Positions 1 through 11,760 are shown, counted from the first letter of the stretch. The stretch: 64,000 nucleotides of DNA from CAZZNY01 sp964655935 (GCA_964655935.1 CAZZNY010000001.1:682001-746000), one strand, 5' to 3'. Made by a program: numbers and translations. Notes: a model not told the origin generated them from the letters alone.

Positions 1-31
1 TGTCAATAATTTAAACGATGCGAAAAAGAAT

Positions 32-62
32 AATAAAAAATAGCCCTTGGCTATTTTTTATT
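32..62. terminator. Rho-independent terminator, bidirectional
   Basis: A perfect 14-bp stem (32-45 pairing with 49-62) closes a 3-nt CTT loop; the stem contains A6/T6 runs, so it can terminate in both directions. It lies just past the stop of the minus-strand methyltransferase gene and would end that transcript and any plus-strand one entering from the left. Confidence 0.8.
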
Positions 63-79
63 ATTTGTAATATTTATCT

Positions 80-1288
80 TTATCCTCTCACTTTCATCAC
101 CTCACGACCAACCACCTGATGTTCTCGCTTATATAAGAGACTTCAGGTTTTTGTTTGCTTATATTCAATGTTTTCTGGGAGAAGCACTTGTGATCGGAAA
201 CCATATTTTTCGAGAATCGCGTAGACTTCTTCACAGTAGTAATACTTTTTCTGGATTTCCCAGAATGGTAAGCTGATGACGATATTTCATTTAAAACCAA
301 GTTTTTTGAGTCATCCAAAAAATCCATCATAGAGTTTTTCGAGTTTGAGTCGTTCCATTTCTACTCGTTCTGGAGTGATAGTCTTTGCCATCATGATCTC
401 ACCAAGATATCCTTCTGTGACGATTGCCATATCAGTCAGCCAATCTCCGAGTTCAAGATTTGAACCAATTTTCGATGCATCTTGTTCAAATACTTCAAAT
501 GCCTCGACTCGAGTACGACTCGTGCCAAGATACGCTTGAAGATTTTCTCGTGACGCTTCGACCATCTCAGGAGCGAGATCGCTTCCAAGAAGTGCCCAGT
601 AACCTCCATGAGCTGCCTCGATAAGCACTGTCCCAAGACCAACGAACGGATCATAGATTCCACGCGCTTCTCCGGAGATATTTAACATCATTTGTGCGAG
701 TTTTGGTGGAAGCATCCCCACATCCATATCTCTGACAGATTTTCCATAATCGCGCGCAGAATATGCATCGACATCCTGAAAGAGCATCGTAATTCCCATA
801 TATGATCCTTGCGGAGTATAGAGGTAATTATATTCTGAGAGAGTTTCTCCGAGTTTTTCTTTCTTAAAAACCGCTGCGTTAATGTTCGTATCATCTTTGT
901 TTACGAGACGGAGACTTCGCTTTCCTTTGGCTTCAAAATCAGGAGAATGAACAAGATCATTTTTTATCTTGAGTCCAGTGCGAAATTGACTGATTCGTTC
1001 ACCGTAACTTGCGAGTGCGAATGGATGTTTTCCAGTAAAATCACCTTCGAAAATATCTTTTTTTACATCACGAAGAAAATCACTGAGCCCAACGACTGGA
1101 TGAAGAATTTTTATTACTTTAATAACTCCTCCCATTTTCGGAAAAGTTTCTCTGAGATATTCTTCATCAATATTTTTTGCGATATAGAGTTCATGATTTG
1201 CAAGCACGAGCTCACTATCACGAAACAGATGCCAAATCTCAGCGATTGCGAGTTTGAATTCTCGACCAAGGATAAATGCGTAGTACAT
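80..1288 (-). CDS. Trm11/UPF0020-type RNA (guanine-N2) methyltransferase
   Basis: 402 aa. Probably a SAM-dependent tRNA guanine-N2 methyltransferase of the Trm11/TrmG10 kind. The N-terminus (MYYAFILGREFKLAIAEI) and a central region ending in GSYMGITMLFQ resemble the THUMP and linker part of the family. Motif I is seen as DPFVGLGTVLIEAA (about residues 215-228), followed by GSDLAPEMVEASREN. The usual catalytic DPPYG-like motif appears as VTEGYLGEIM, so the exact target is uncertain. UGA glycines occur at 311-313, 287-289 and 143-145; without them the last 77 residues are lost. The gene ends in TAA at 80-82 just before a strong terminator. No Shine-Dalgarno sequence precedes the ATG. Confidence 0.75.
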
Positions 1289-1337
1289 ATATGGAAATTA
1301 CAAGTTTAAAGTTCAAAGTTTAAAGTCAATATTGTCA

Positions 1338-1475
1338 TCCTGGACCTGATCCAGGATCTTCCTTATAATTCTTCGAAAGTTTTAGAATCAAATGGAAGAT
1401 TCCAGATATTTTCTGGAAAATCTTTTGTTATTTCTATATTTTCTGCCATCCAGAAAATTCTGGAATGACAAGCCT
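1338..1475. repeat. Dispersed palindromic intergenic repeat, copy 1
   Basis: Starts with GTCATCCTGGA, contains CCTGGACC...GGATC-type inverted pairs and GGAAGATTCCAGATATTTTC, and ends with CCAGAAAATTCTGGAATGAC. The same vocabulary recurs at 2198-2357, 11761-11849, 22455-22660, 24052-24225 and 42655-42692, always between genes. No reading frame is conserved. Confidence 0.75.
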
Positions 1476-1590
1476 ATTTTACTCATTATCGCCCGAAAAC
1501 AAAGAGATTATTTGATTCCTTGTCTGGGCGCTATGAACGCGATACTTTATTCATTTTTTTTGAAAAATAAAATGAAATTTAAATTTTTCG

Positions 1591-1617
1591 TTGACATTCT
1601 TTTTGAAAAGCTATAAT
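1591..1617 (+). promoter_or_regulatory. Sigma70-type promoter of the orphan RNA
   Basis: TTGACA (1591-1596) and TATAAT (1612-1617), both perfect consensus, separated by 15 bp. The predicted start is near 1624. No plausible coding sequence follows; a GC-rich structured stretch does. Confidence 0.85.
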
Positions 1618-1623
1618 GACGTG

Positions 1624-1993
1624 TAACCATATCTTCGAAAGAAAGGAGGTTGTCAAGGTTGATTCCTTGGCCTAAGCAGTCCGCAAGGACGAACATAGCG
1701 ATAGCTTTTACCCTACCTCAAGTAGGTGTGATCTAGACCTATTCTGGTCTTCTGCACAAACCATGAGTATCCGCAAGGAGAACCGTGGTCCATGTAGCGC
1801 AAAGCTCCGATACTCGCCAGTAGTTCACTACCGGCTTCCGTCTCTCAGCTGACACCCTACACCAAAGAGAAAATCCTCGCAAGAGATTTCTCAAGGATTT
1901 GTCGCGGAATCCAAACCCCGGGGAGGTGCTCAAGAGCCCTCCCCAAACCGAAACCAACACACCACTCGTTCATTAGAATGGGTGGTGTTTTTT
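1624..1993 (+). ncRNA. Structured non-coding RNA, family not recognised
   Basis: About 370 nt between a consensus promoter and a strong terminator. It is much more GC-rich than its surroundings and full of hairpins: CAAGG/CCTTG (1644-1659), AGTCC-GCAA-GGAC (1678-1688), CCTAC/GTAGG (1712-1726), AGACC/GGTCT (1735-1750), a long-range GAGTATC...GATACTC pair (about 1785-1815), GTAG-TTCA-CTAC (about 1820-1832), GAGAAAATC/GATTTCTC (about 1867-1892) and GGGGAGG/CCTCCCC around a GCTC-AA-GAGC tip (about 1919-1944). The size and isolated transcription resemble a housekeeping RNA, but I find none of the invariant segments of RNase P RNA, tmRNA (no tag ending in Ala-Ala, no tRNA-like ends), SRP RNA or 6S RNA. 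It has no convincing reading frame. Confidence 0.7.
1959..1993 (+). terminator. Terminator of the orphan RNA
   Basis: ACACCAC (1959-1965) pairs with GTGGTGT (1982-1988), with further pairing inside the loop (GTTC/GAAT), followed by a T run. The orientation matches the promoter at 1591-1617. Confidence 0.85.
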
Positions 1994-2390
1994 AAAAAAA
2001 TTAGATTTTAATGCTCATTCTACAAATGATGAATTAAGCGGGAGAAATAGGAGAGTTTGAGAGGAGAAACTATCTCCCGCAGGCTGAAAGTCGTGCATAT
2101 TATGAGCGAAGCTATGTCTGCGAGTTTTTCTCCTTTCAAAATTTTTGGTACTTTTGGTTACAAAAGTATATAAAAATTCTCCTCTTCTTTAATGGTTCTT
2201 CAAATGGATCCCGGATATTTTCTGGAAGATGTTCTGAAACTCCGAAAACTCGCAATGTCCAGAAAATTCTGGGATGACATACTATTTTTCTGGAATACCT
2301 ATCACTACTTCGAAAAAATACGTCATCCAGAAAATTCCGGGATGACGTATTTAATGCTTTGTAACTTTGTAACTATGTAACCTTTTTCGA
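1994..2390. repeat. Gene-free stretch with dispersed repeat, copy 2
   Basis: No gene seen. It holds a GCGGGAGA/TCTCCCGC inverted repeat (2038-2045 and 2073-2080) and, at about 2198-2357, another copy of the dispersed element (CCCGGATATTTTCTGGAAG, two CCAGAAAATTC segments, terminal GGGATGACG). It lies downstream of pnp, and the palindromes could help end or stabilise that message. Confidence 0.6.
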
Positions 2391-4610
2391 CTACATTCCA
2401 ATATCCGTTAGCATATCTGAAGCTGGAGCAGTTGGAGTAGCTGAAATTTCACTTAAATCTTTTGTGATTCTTTCAAGACCAATTCGATTGTTTTCTTTAT
2501 CGACCGTGAGAACTTTTATATCAACCATATCACCAATATTAATATAATCTTCGATTCGATTTACTCGTTCTTTTGCGATTTTTGAGATGTGAATCATTCC
2601 TGATTTTCCATTTCCAAGGTCGACCAACGCACCAGTACCATCGATAATTCGAAATGCTTTACCGGTGATAAGATCACCTGGTTCGATATCTTTTACGAGC
2701 GCTTTAATGAAAGCGACCGCATTATGACCTTGTTCCTGATTTTTCGCAGTAACACTAATAAATCCATTATCATCGATAACGATTTCTACACCAAATTCTT
2801 TAGATATTTTTTGAATCATTTCTCATCCTTTTCCGATAACTTCACGAATCTTGTCAGATGGAATCGTAAGAGAAAGAATACTTGGAGCATACTGAGAAAG
2901 AGTTGGTCGTGGCATCTCGAGGACTTTTCTCATTTCATTTGAAATAAACTCGAGTGATCCTTTTGCCTGAGCAAGAACAGCTCGTACTACTTCCATTTCG
3001 AGACCTTTGATTTTACAATCCATTTGAAGAGCAGTAATTCCCTTCTCTGTTCCGGCTACTTTGAAGTCCATATCTCCGAGGAAATCCTCCTGAGCCTGGA
3101 TATCTGAAAGAACTTTGTATTTTCGAGTCGTGTCATCGTAGATAAGACCCATAGCAACTCCGGAAACCATTGCCTTGATAGGTACTCCAGCATCCATAAG
3201 AGAAAGTGAAGAACCACAGACTGAAGCCATAGAGCTTGATCCATTACAAGTGGTTGTCTCAGAAACTACACGGATGAAATATGGGAATTTGTCGTAATCT
3301 GGAAGTACTGGTTCGATTGCTTTTTCAGCGAGTCGACCATGGCCAATCTCTCGTCGTCCTGGACCACGCATATTCTTAACTTCTCCAGTAGAAAACGGAG
3401 GGAAATTATAGTGATGAATGTATCGTTTTGTCTCTTGTTCGTACATGTCATCAATCAACATAATATCGCCTGGACCACCAAGAGTCGCGATAGAAAGAGC
3501 TTGAGTAATACCTCTCTGAAAGAGGGCACTACCATGAACTCGTGGGAGAATTCCTGCTTCTACCATGATCGGTCGAACTTGATCAAGTGCACGACCATCG
3601 AGTCGCTTAGAAGATCCAAGAATTCCTACTCGCATCGTCTCACGAACTGCTTTGTAGACATATTCTTCGATCTCTACTGCTGATAATTCTTCGGTATCTT
3701 CTGTGTATCCGAGAGCCGCTTTTACTTCTTCTTCGAGGTGGTGGAGAACATCATGGAATTCGAGCTTACTTACACCATAGAGTGCTTGCATTTTCTCGAC
3801 CGGAAGAATCTCTTTAATCCGAACAAGAAGTTCTGGATGAGAGTGTTTCATAATAATTTTTGAAGCTGGAAGTGGATATTTTTCAGAGTATACTTTTATG
3901 AAATCGAGCTGTGCAGTACAAAGTTCTTTGATAATACTGTGTGCATATTCAAATGCTTTGAGCATAGTCTCGTCATCCATCTGTTGAGCTTGGGACTCAA
4001 CCATAGTGATCGCATCAAGTGTACCAGCAACAGTAAGATCAAGTTTTGCTGTTTTCAGTTCGCTAAATTTTGGATCAAATCCCATCTTTCCTTCTGCATC
4101 AACAAAAACCCGAACTCCAGCAACTGGACCTTCGAATGCAGTCGTACCAGAAAGCATAAGTGCGAGTGAAGCTCCGGTAACTCCATAAAAACCATAATCA
4201 GAAAGACCTGAAGAAGACATAATCGTAGAGATTACCTGAACTTCGTTCAAAACTCCTTTCGGGAACATTGGTCGGATCGGTCGGTCGATCAATCGTGAGT
4301 TCAAGATAGCGTTTTCGCTTGCTCGTCCTTCTCGTTTCATGAATCGATTTCCACCGATTTTACCAGCTGCGTAATATTTTTCTTGGAAATCTACTGTCAT
4401 CGCGAAAAAATCTGAACCTGGTTTTGCTTTGTCACTTACTCCAGCAGTCGTGAGTAAGTAATTTCCTTCTTCGTCTCGGATTACGACACTTCCGTCAGCG
4501 AGGAGTGCAAGTTTTCCAGATTCGAAAGTAATATTTTTCCCGCCGATGCAGTACGTGCGAGCGATAACCTGAGCTTTAAAAGCTTCGGTATCTTTGAGTC
4601 ATACTATCAT
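2391..4610 (-). CDS. pnp: Polyribonucleotide nucleotidyltransferase (PNPase)
   Basis: 739 aa; phosphorolytic 3'-5' exoribonuclease. Two RNase PH-type domains (about residues 1-210 and 310-550) with family motifs such as RPIRPMFPKG and GPGRREIGHGRLAEKA are followed by a KH domain (about 575-640) and an S1 domain (about 645-715, GALVDLGNGKSGMIHIS). The KH signature reads VIGKGGEMIQK, and its second glycine (residue 597) is a UGA at 2820-2822; another UGA glycine is near the N-terminus at 4599-4601. These are the only two among several dozen glycines. The start at 4610 gives the normal family N-terminus; no Shine-Dalgarno sequence is visible. It is followed by repeats rather than by another gene. 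Confidence 0.97.
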
Positions 4611-4755
4611 GATAAAAAAGATAGAAAATAAGAGTACTGTCTAGCTGTACTCTTTCTGCGACTAATGACCATACACTGACAATCAGTCGTAGGAAGAGTA
4701 ATTCCAACTAAACAAGCGAGGCATATTATATGGAGAAAATGTGAATTTCAAAAAG
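4611..4755 (-). promoter_or_regulatory. Leader of pnp with two hairpins
   Basis: The 145 bases upstream of pnp contain AGAGTAC...GTACTCT (about 4632-4654) and a longer imperfect stem of TCTTTCTGCGACT with AGTCGTAGGAAGA (about 4650-4696). In other bacteria the pnp leader is a hairpin target for RNase III/PNPase autocontrol. That the same happens here is only inferred from position and shape. Confidence 0.4.
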
Positions 4756-4785
4756 AAATAACTCCCCGTGCTCGAGGAGTTATTT
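4756..4785 (-). terminator. Terminator of the surface-protein operon
   Basis: The 10-bp stem AAATAACTCC (4756-4765) with GGAGTTATTT (4776-4785), flanked by T-rich sequence on the minus strand, lies just past the stop of the 1805-aa gene. Confidence 0.85.
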
Positions 4786-4795
4786 TTATCCTATT

Positions 4796-7700
4796 TTATC
4801 TTCTATAAATCTCATAAAATGTTCTATATCCATCAAGCGCTCGTTCTTTCGCGAGTGGATTACCGGTACTTCGGAAAACACTCAGATAGAGAACGAATTT
4901 ATTGTATCCTGAAATCGCCTGAGCGTATTGTTCGGAAGTAATGATTCCATATCCGAGAAGATAATTCAGTCGAGTGAGTACTCGCGCTTCTATTATTTCC
5001 ATTCGTGCTGCAATGGATGTATCGTTCGTTCGCAGGATTGCGATTCACCTGACAGGATCAGTATATCGAGTAACAAACTGAGCCATAAGAGGTGAAAGCG
5101 TCGCAGGAACCCAGGTAATCGGAGTGGTTGATCCAGTCGAATTGGTTCAAGTGGAAGTAGTAGATCCAGTCGACGTCGGAGTTACTCCGCAAGAATTGTC
5201 ATACATACTTACTGTATAATCTCCATTTGGACAAACATCCTTCAGTGGCTGAGTATATCATCCACCACCTCCACCTCCACCAGATGGAGCGTTTGCTGCA
5301 GTAATCGTATATGTTTTCGTAGTTACACCATCTTGAGCAGTAACCACAAGCGTATTACCAGAAACGACTATCGAAGCAATTCCGGAATCATTCCAAGTTT
5401 GGTTCGGCTCATCTTTTGTTACAGCTGCCAAGAAAGTTGTTTTGCTGGTATTGTATGGAACGGTAGCAATGGTCGAGCCGGTATTGTCCACCGTATACGT
5501 AGTGGAGGAGACGGTCGCGATACTACTCGCAAGTGAATCTATAAGTAGTGCCCCTGTAGTCGTATTTCCTGCAAAATCCCTAAGAGTCACCGTGACATCA
5601 TTCGCGAATGTAGTCGCACCAGTTGCATAAATTCTCAAGCGATTCGTACTCCACATATAGGTTCGCGGAGCTACATCAGCACCGGCAGTAATAGCAGCTT
5701 CCACTGCTGATTTACTTGCTGGAGATAATTCTTCACTGAAAGTAAGAACTGTTCCGTAAGTATCACCTCGATCACAGGCTACCGAAGGACAGAGAGACAA
5801 GAAAGAATAATCCGTCGAACCATCTCCAATCTTGGTAACGGTTGGTGCGGCATTGTCTACCGTCACAGAAACACTATTGGATGTATAAATATTTCCAGCA
5901 TTATCATGCACTCGTATAAGTAAATTATGGGCTCCGTCTCCACCGACGATTCAAACAGTATTCCAGTTAATGGAATATGGCGCAGTCGTATCTTCTCAGA
6001 TTTTCGTTCCGATGCTATAGTAATAGAATTCGACTTTCGCGATTCCAGAACCTCAGATATCAGTCACTCCGGTCGCCGTGATAGCAACTGTTCCACTCAA
6101 ATAAGCTGAAGCGACAGGTGTCTCAATCGAACCGGTCGGATCCGTCGTATCTACTATGAAAGAAGAGAAATGCAATGGCGTGCTTGCATTCCCGGCTGCG
6201 TCCGTCAGAGTAAGGTAACAATCGCTGTATGTTCCATCAGCAAGAGTATCAAGAATTACAGAATTATTCCCTGCTCAAAACTGTCCAAAACCTGTACTCG
6301 TACAAGAACCAGAAAATGTAGGATCTGCAAGTTCTGAAGATGAAATGATAATTGTTGGAGTAGAACTACCAGTAAAACTACCTATAGGTGTCACTTCAGC
6401 CACAATTGGCAATATTTTGTCGATATTTGAGACGGTCGCAAGTGTGGATCCTGTGTTACCGGCAAGATCTTGGAAAACAAACGTGTAACTCGTATTTCCA
6501 GTAAAAGTATGAGAGAGTGTACCCGTAATAGTCTCATTTGCTCATGTCAAAGTCGCGATCACGTCCTGATTCGTGATTCCCGTGTTTGAATATTCGACGG
6601 TTGCGGTAGGATTCCCCGTATCTACGGTAAATGTCGAGAAAAGCAACGGTGTGCTCGCATTTCCGGCTGCGTCAGTCAAAGTAAGGTAACAATCGCTGTA
6701 TGTTCCATCAGCAAGAGTATCAAGAGTTACAGAATTATTCCCTGCTCAAAATTGTCCGAAACTACTCGTACAAGAACCCGAAAATGTAGGATCTGCAAGT
6801 TCTGATGAAGAGATAACGATCGTCGGAGTAGAACTATTTGTAAAGGTTGCAATCAGTGTCACTTCAGTTACAACCGGTAAAGTTTTATCAATATTTGAAA
6901 CAGTCGCAAGTGTGGATCCAGTATTACCAGCATCATCTACAAATTGGAAAGTAAAACTTCCATTTGCAGTAAACGTGTAATCGAGAGCTCCGCTATTGTT
7001 TGTGATAGTAATCGGTTTACTGGCTCCAGTAAGTGTCACGATCACATCCTGATTTGTAGCTCCGGTAGTAGTGTATATAACACTTGCTGTAGGAGTCACA
7101 CTGTCAATAGCCACCTGAGAACTATCGGTTGTCGCAGATACGACATCTCCCGCATTTCCGTCAAGATCATAGAAATTAATCGCAAATGTCGGAGTAATCG
7201 ATCCGGTAGAACTTACGGTTCCGTAAGCCGACCAAACATCTCCATTTCCTGTTACGGTCAACGGTGTATTATTGTTCACTCCGCTCATCGTAGCCATCAC
7301 ACCCGTGAGAGATTCACTTCCCGTAAAGGTCAACGTGATAGTATCTCCGGTTTTTGCGAGCGATCCGCTGGCATTATTTGACTCGATATGAACTGCTGGC
7401 AAGAATGGCTTCAAATCAAATGAAGTAAAGTGACTCGTATCGAAGAATAATGTACAATATGGTTCACCCACTCCACAAGCTCATAAAATATTCGAGAGAA
7501 CCGAAGTACTATCTAGCACTAGACCAGTACTTGATTTTACGACGAAATAAGCAGGATCATTAATACCTAGTACAAATGTGCTTCCAGTATCGAAATACAT
7601 CTGAAGTTGTGCTCCATAATTCGCGAAATCAGAACCAGTCGGATCAAAATTCACGTGCCCATTCGACATATCGAGCTTACTTGGAAGATTTTGCAAAAAG

Positions 7701-10213
7701 AGAATCGTTCCAGAATCAGTAAGATTGAGACCCGAACCAAACACTATTTTCCCAAATCCCGTTTTTTCGAAATACAAACCGGTATAATTATTTACATTTC
7801 CATTTGTAACACCCGTAAGATTATTGATGATTCCAGAAGAGGTCAGTATGCCGCCTATAGTTGTATATTGGGCCTGCCAATCATATACCGTTTGGAAAGT
7901 TCCAGCAAGTTGATTCACAGTATTTCCGATACTATCCGTAGCGGTTATTGTATAAGTATAGGCTTTATTTGAACCGAGACTTGAGAGACTTCCTTCATAA
8001 GTTCATCCAGAAAGTGCAAGTGTCGTCGTACCAGTCAGAGAATCAGTCACACCAGAATAACTGAGTGAAACACTCGCAACTCAGACTCCAGATCCATCAG
8101 TGATATCAATTCCAGCAAAATCAGCACTGCTTACACCGGGAGTGACACTTCCTGTATTCGTAATTTGTGGCGATATAGTATCTTTAGTAATGGTCACACT
8201 TCCAGATCCTGTGTAGGTTCCATCAGAAACAAGGACTGTAACTGTATTATCTCATTCAATGGAGAAATCTTCAGAATACAAAGTAACATCTATATTTGAG
8301 TCACTCACATATCCTGTTCCTGATGCCACAGCAGACCCTCCAGTTCCATTAATGTAGACTTCATAGGTATCGTAAGTATGGCCTTTCAATGTTGGTTTTG
8401 TTCCAGAAAAACTGAGAACCAAAGAACTTCCAGATCCTATAACAGTGGCTCCAGTAAGGCTCACTACAGGAATACTGGTATCGACTACATAGGTTCATGA
8501 CGCAGTATTTCCTGGTCAACCAGCAAGATTTCTTGATTGATAAGTAAGTTCTCCGGTTACTCCCGTAAGAGTAACACTCGTACCGCCAGTAAATGGCCCA
8601 CCTCATCCATAGTAGTATTCGATCGTACTATCTGGAACAGCAGTCAAAGTTACATCTGGCGCAAATGCAAATGGTCATTCGCTCGCATCTGGTGATGCTG
8701 TAGGCGCATCCGGTACTGATTGATCTACGGTAGTAGTAGCGGAATAGACATCTGAAACTTTAGAAGATCCATTCGCTTTTCCACTGAATTTTACATATAC
8801 AGTATGTGTTCCTGTATTCGTGAGATCATAATTCAATACCTGAGTTACATACGGCGTCCAGCCTGTCGCACATCCAGTACCAGCACCCACATCGCTCGTA
8901 TCGTAACACATACTGAGTGCATAATCAGCATCGAAATCAAGCTGAACAAGTGTGTTTGATGTATATGTAACACCATTATTTATGAGAATACCTGTATTTG
9001 TTACCGCTCCAGTTCCATTCATAAGATTTCCGACGGTTACATTCGGATTCGTACCGGAAGCAGTAAGGACTATATCCCTCGGGTCAAGCACGAGAGCATT
9101 ATAATCGGTTGCAGATGACCCAGAAGAAAAATACGCATGATATTCTCCCCCTTGTGTAAGTGGTGCGGTAGGAGAAAAGAAGAGACTTTTGTCGGAATTC
9201 CCCACACTTACATCTCCGCCTACCGTAACGCCAATACTATCCGTAAAGAAAAAACTTCAAGTAAGTGTCGCCGCATCCATAGACTCAGAAAGTTGGAATT
9301 CGAGATCATCATCGATGTACATCGAAGCAGTACTTATGCTCGTGATATCTTTTGTCTCGACACCTGTCATGATTGTTTTCAGAATTGGCTTCGCCCCATC
9401 ACTCGCTGCAAAAGCACTTTTTGCTACAAATCATGTAAATGCAAGCATCGAAACCATAGGAGTTAAATTCGTACCCACTCCAAGGGCTCATTCAGCGAAA
9501 TTCACCTGTAAAACTCCTGCGGTCGTATCTCCTGAAGCAGTCAATCCAGAACCGCTTGTCAGTGATCCGACAGAAAGTTTTGAAGTATCAAAATCCGCAT
9601 TTACAAAATCATTACTGAAAGTTAGATCAATTCAATCTACTGAACCATTACTATTTCTATCTTTTGTGACAGCATTATTGAGAGTTTTATCAGTAGTGAA
9701 TGTAAAATTTACTTTTTGTTGATAATTAGATCAATTATCAGCTTGAATTCATCATTGACTGTCGGATATTGTATAGATGATATCCGATGTTCCCGATCAG
9801 TTTCCGTCAGTTAAATAATTTGCATCCATAATCACACTACAAGTTTCACCTCATCAAATATCCGCACCAGAAAATGTAAACTCAAACTTTGTGGCTGTAC
9901 TTTCTGTCACGACCGTATTTGGACAATCTGAGAAAGTGGTAGATGAACCACTGTAAGACAATCCAGCTGGCAAATTTAGTGTTACGGTAAAACTTTCTGA
10001 AGATGCTCCTGTTAATGTAAAAATTCCAAGTTGAAAATCAACCGTCTGTCAGGAATTTGCCGCCACTGATCAGGTATTAGAAGATCAGTTAATCGTAAAA
10101 TTCGAAGAAGCAAGCAATGCAGGTGGCGTCAACGCTGCAAAAGCTGATCAAACAGTATTTCATAACAACAAAAGTGTTATGAAAATACTTAAACTTTTTC
10201 TAATAGTTCTCAT
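4796..10213 (-). CDS. Giant secreted Ig-like repeat surface protein
   Basis: 1805 aa, read through many UGA glycines. The start at 10213 gives a good Sec signal peptide (MRTIRKSLSIFITLLLLG, then an AFA-A cleavage site near residue 26). The body is Thr/Ser/Gly/Val-rich with repeated bacterial Ig-like units, seen as DxxxPT..V or VDNAAPT-type junctions, and a 470-bp internal duplication. Near the C-terminus a poly-Gly linker is followed by LKDVCPNGDYTVSMYDNSCG (about residues 1655-1675), a short Cys-containing module, a Thr/Ser stretch, then a helical tail of about 75 residues. No LPXTG or clear C-terminal membrane segment. It is last in a three-gene operon, 22 bp after the preceding gene. Its role is likely adhesion or cell-surface structure, inferred from architecture only. 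Confidence 0.85.
6140..7080 (-). repeat. Tandem internal duplication, period about 470 bp
   Basis: Two successive copies of about 157 codons inside the giant gene: GTAAGGTAACAATCGCTGTA occurs at 6210 and again at 6681 (471 bp apart, in frame), and GCAAGTGTGGATCC at about 6438 and 6906. Each copy encodes one or two Ig-like units, and the long near-identical stretches suggest a recent duplication. Confidence 0.8.
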
Positions 10214-10235
10214 AAATAAAAAAGATAAGGAAATA

Positions 10236-11282
10236 TTAGTATATTGTAAAAGTTTGATCGCTTATCTCATAGATATTTGTCAGGTCCATAATACTGAGAT
10301 GATATATGCCTGGCTCAAGTTTTTCTGGAATCTTTACTCACATTACAGAGTCATTTATCGGGACAAAATCCGTTCGCGTTAAAATCACATTATTACTCAG
10401 CTGAACCGAAACGACATTTTTGAGACCGTTTCACTGAATGACGATAAAACGAGCTGAATCATTTTTTATTCTATCTGGAGTAATATTGACGATATTTATT
10501 TTGTTTATTGGCAATTGGAAGATGATATCATCTTTTGCTGTTATTATTTCTCCATTCTTCAGAACGAGAGCGAGAAAATACTTCCCTGCTGAAAATGTTT
10601 TTTTCTCAATATTCACATAGATCTTATTTTCTGTTATGACTGGCACGAATGATTTTTCTCCTATGAGCACCGATTCCACATTTTTTCCATAGGAAACATT
10701 GATTTGCAAAGCATTATCTATGTTCGAGTAAAAGATGTTCTGCGAGATAGTACTAATAGTTACTTTCTGATTTTCCTCCTGTATCGGTAGAGAGGCTCAA
10801 GTTTGCTCTTTTTCTTGTGTATTTCAAGAGATTAATCCTGTACTGGATTCCAGAACTTCAAATTGAGGATTAACTATTTTTTGAGTCGCTTCGAGTGTGG
10901 ACGATTGTTTTGAAATTCATTGAACTGTGATCACTACTGCACCCTCAGGTTGGACAATTATGGAATTTATCACCCCTGTGCTATCGTTTACGATTATGGT
11001 AGAATTCTCTATATCATAATCAAACATTTCTCTTTTAATACTGATATTTACTGGTTTTCATCACTGATTTTTTAAAACATATACTTTTTCAATCTGTTCT
11101 CCTTTATTGTAAGGCGTATCTGTGCGATAATCCGTATCCCAAGTAATATTTCGAGTGTATGTCTCACGCTGAATATCCGAAGTTTTCAATGGAGAAAAAT
11201 ATTCTTGATCCTTCATAAAAAAGACTATCGATAATACCGCGACGACAAATATTCCTCAGAGGTAGATATATTGTTTCCTCAT
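10236..11282 (-). CDS. Membrane-anchored envelope protein, function unknown
   Basis: 348 aa. The N-terminus MRKQYIYLGGIFVVAVLSIV is a single membrane anchor. The rest is predicted extracytoplasmic: a first beta-rich part (TDTPYNKGEQIEKVYVLKNQ, about residues 50-70) resembling conserved-repeat/DUF11-like envelope domains, a Ser/Thr/Gln-rich linker with several UGA glycines, and a second beta-rich region ending in a conserved-looking HLSTNIYG-type tail. It starts 5 bp after the upstream small gene and ends 22 bp before the giant surface protein, so the three are almost certainly co-transcribed. It may anchor or organise the giant protein; that is inference from operon position. Confidence 0.75.
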
Positions 11283-11287
11283 GAAGA

Positions 11288-11728
11288 TTAAAATACGAAT
11301 ATTGGAATATTCTTTGTGGTGAGATTTGGTCCGTCATTTAATGTGACGACTACATTAAAAATTCCGCTTGGTGGAGTCGCTGGCGCAAGATAGGTAAATG
11401 TAAGATATGCCGTTCCAGCGATAAGATTCGTCGGATCATTAATTGTTCCACTGATTGGAGTGACTGATCCATATGGTGGATTGATGGTGTAATTAATAAT
11501 ATCTCCCTCTATATCACGAAGCTGTAAAGAAATAACCTTACTTTTACCTCGTTGCACTGATATCGTCGAGTTACTTGGTGATACATTCAGAACGACCGGT
11601 GGATTATTTACACTGAGTACGATAGCGGAAACCGTGACTGTCTGAGAGGCTCGGAGGTATATCATAAAACCTCACGAAACAAAGACTATCAAAGAAATAA
11701 CAAGTATAAATATGTGAGTTTTTTTCAT
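11288..11728 (-). CDS. Small exported Ig-like protein
   Basis: 146 aa. The start MKKTHIFILVISLIVFVSGG (with a UGA glycine) is a signal peptide or anchor. The remainder is one beta-sandwich-like domain with phrases typical of cadherin/Ig-like folds (NNPPVVLNVSPSN, LRDIEGDIINY, VVVTLNDGPN). It is first in the operon with the 348-aa anchored protein and the giant protein. Probably a small structural partner; no enzyme motif seen. Confidence 0.75.
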
Positions 11729-11760
11729 ATTTCCCAAAAAATTATTGGGTAAAACCTTAG

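Noticed and set aside
1640..1760. Resemblance of the orphan RNA's 5' part to the 5' end of 23S rRNA (GATTCCTTGGC, AAGGACG, GCGATAGCTT and GTGATC in order).
   Set aside because: The matches are short and spread out, later conserved segments of 23S domain I are missing, and a terminator follows after 370 nt. Too weak to call an rRNA fragment without an alignment.
1624..1993. The orphan RNA as RNase P RNA, tmRNA, SRP RNA or 6S RNA.
   Set aside because: None of the invariant sequence blocks of these RNAs could be found on either strand.
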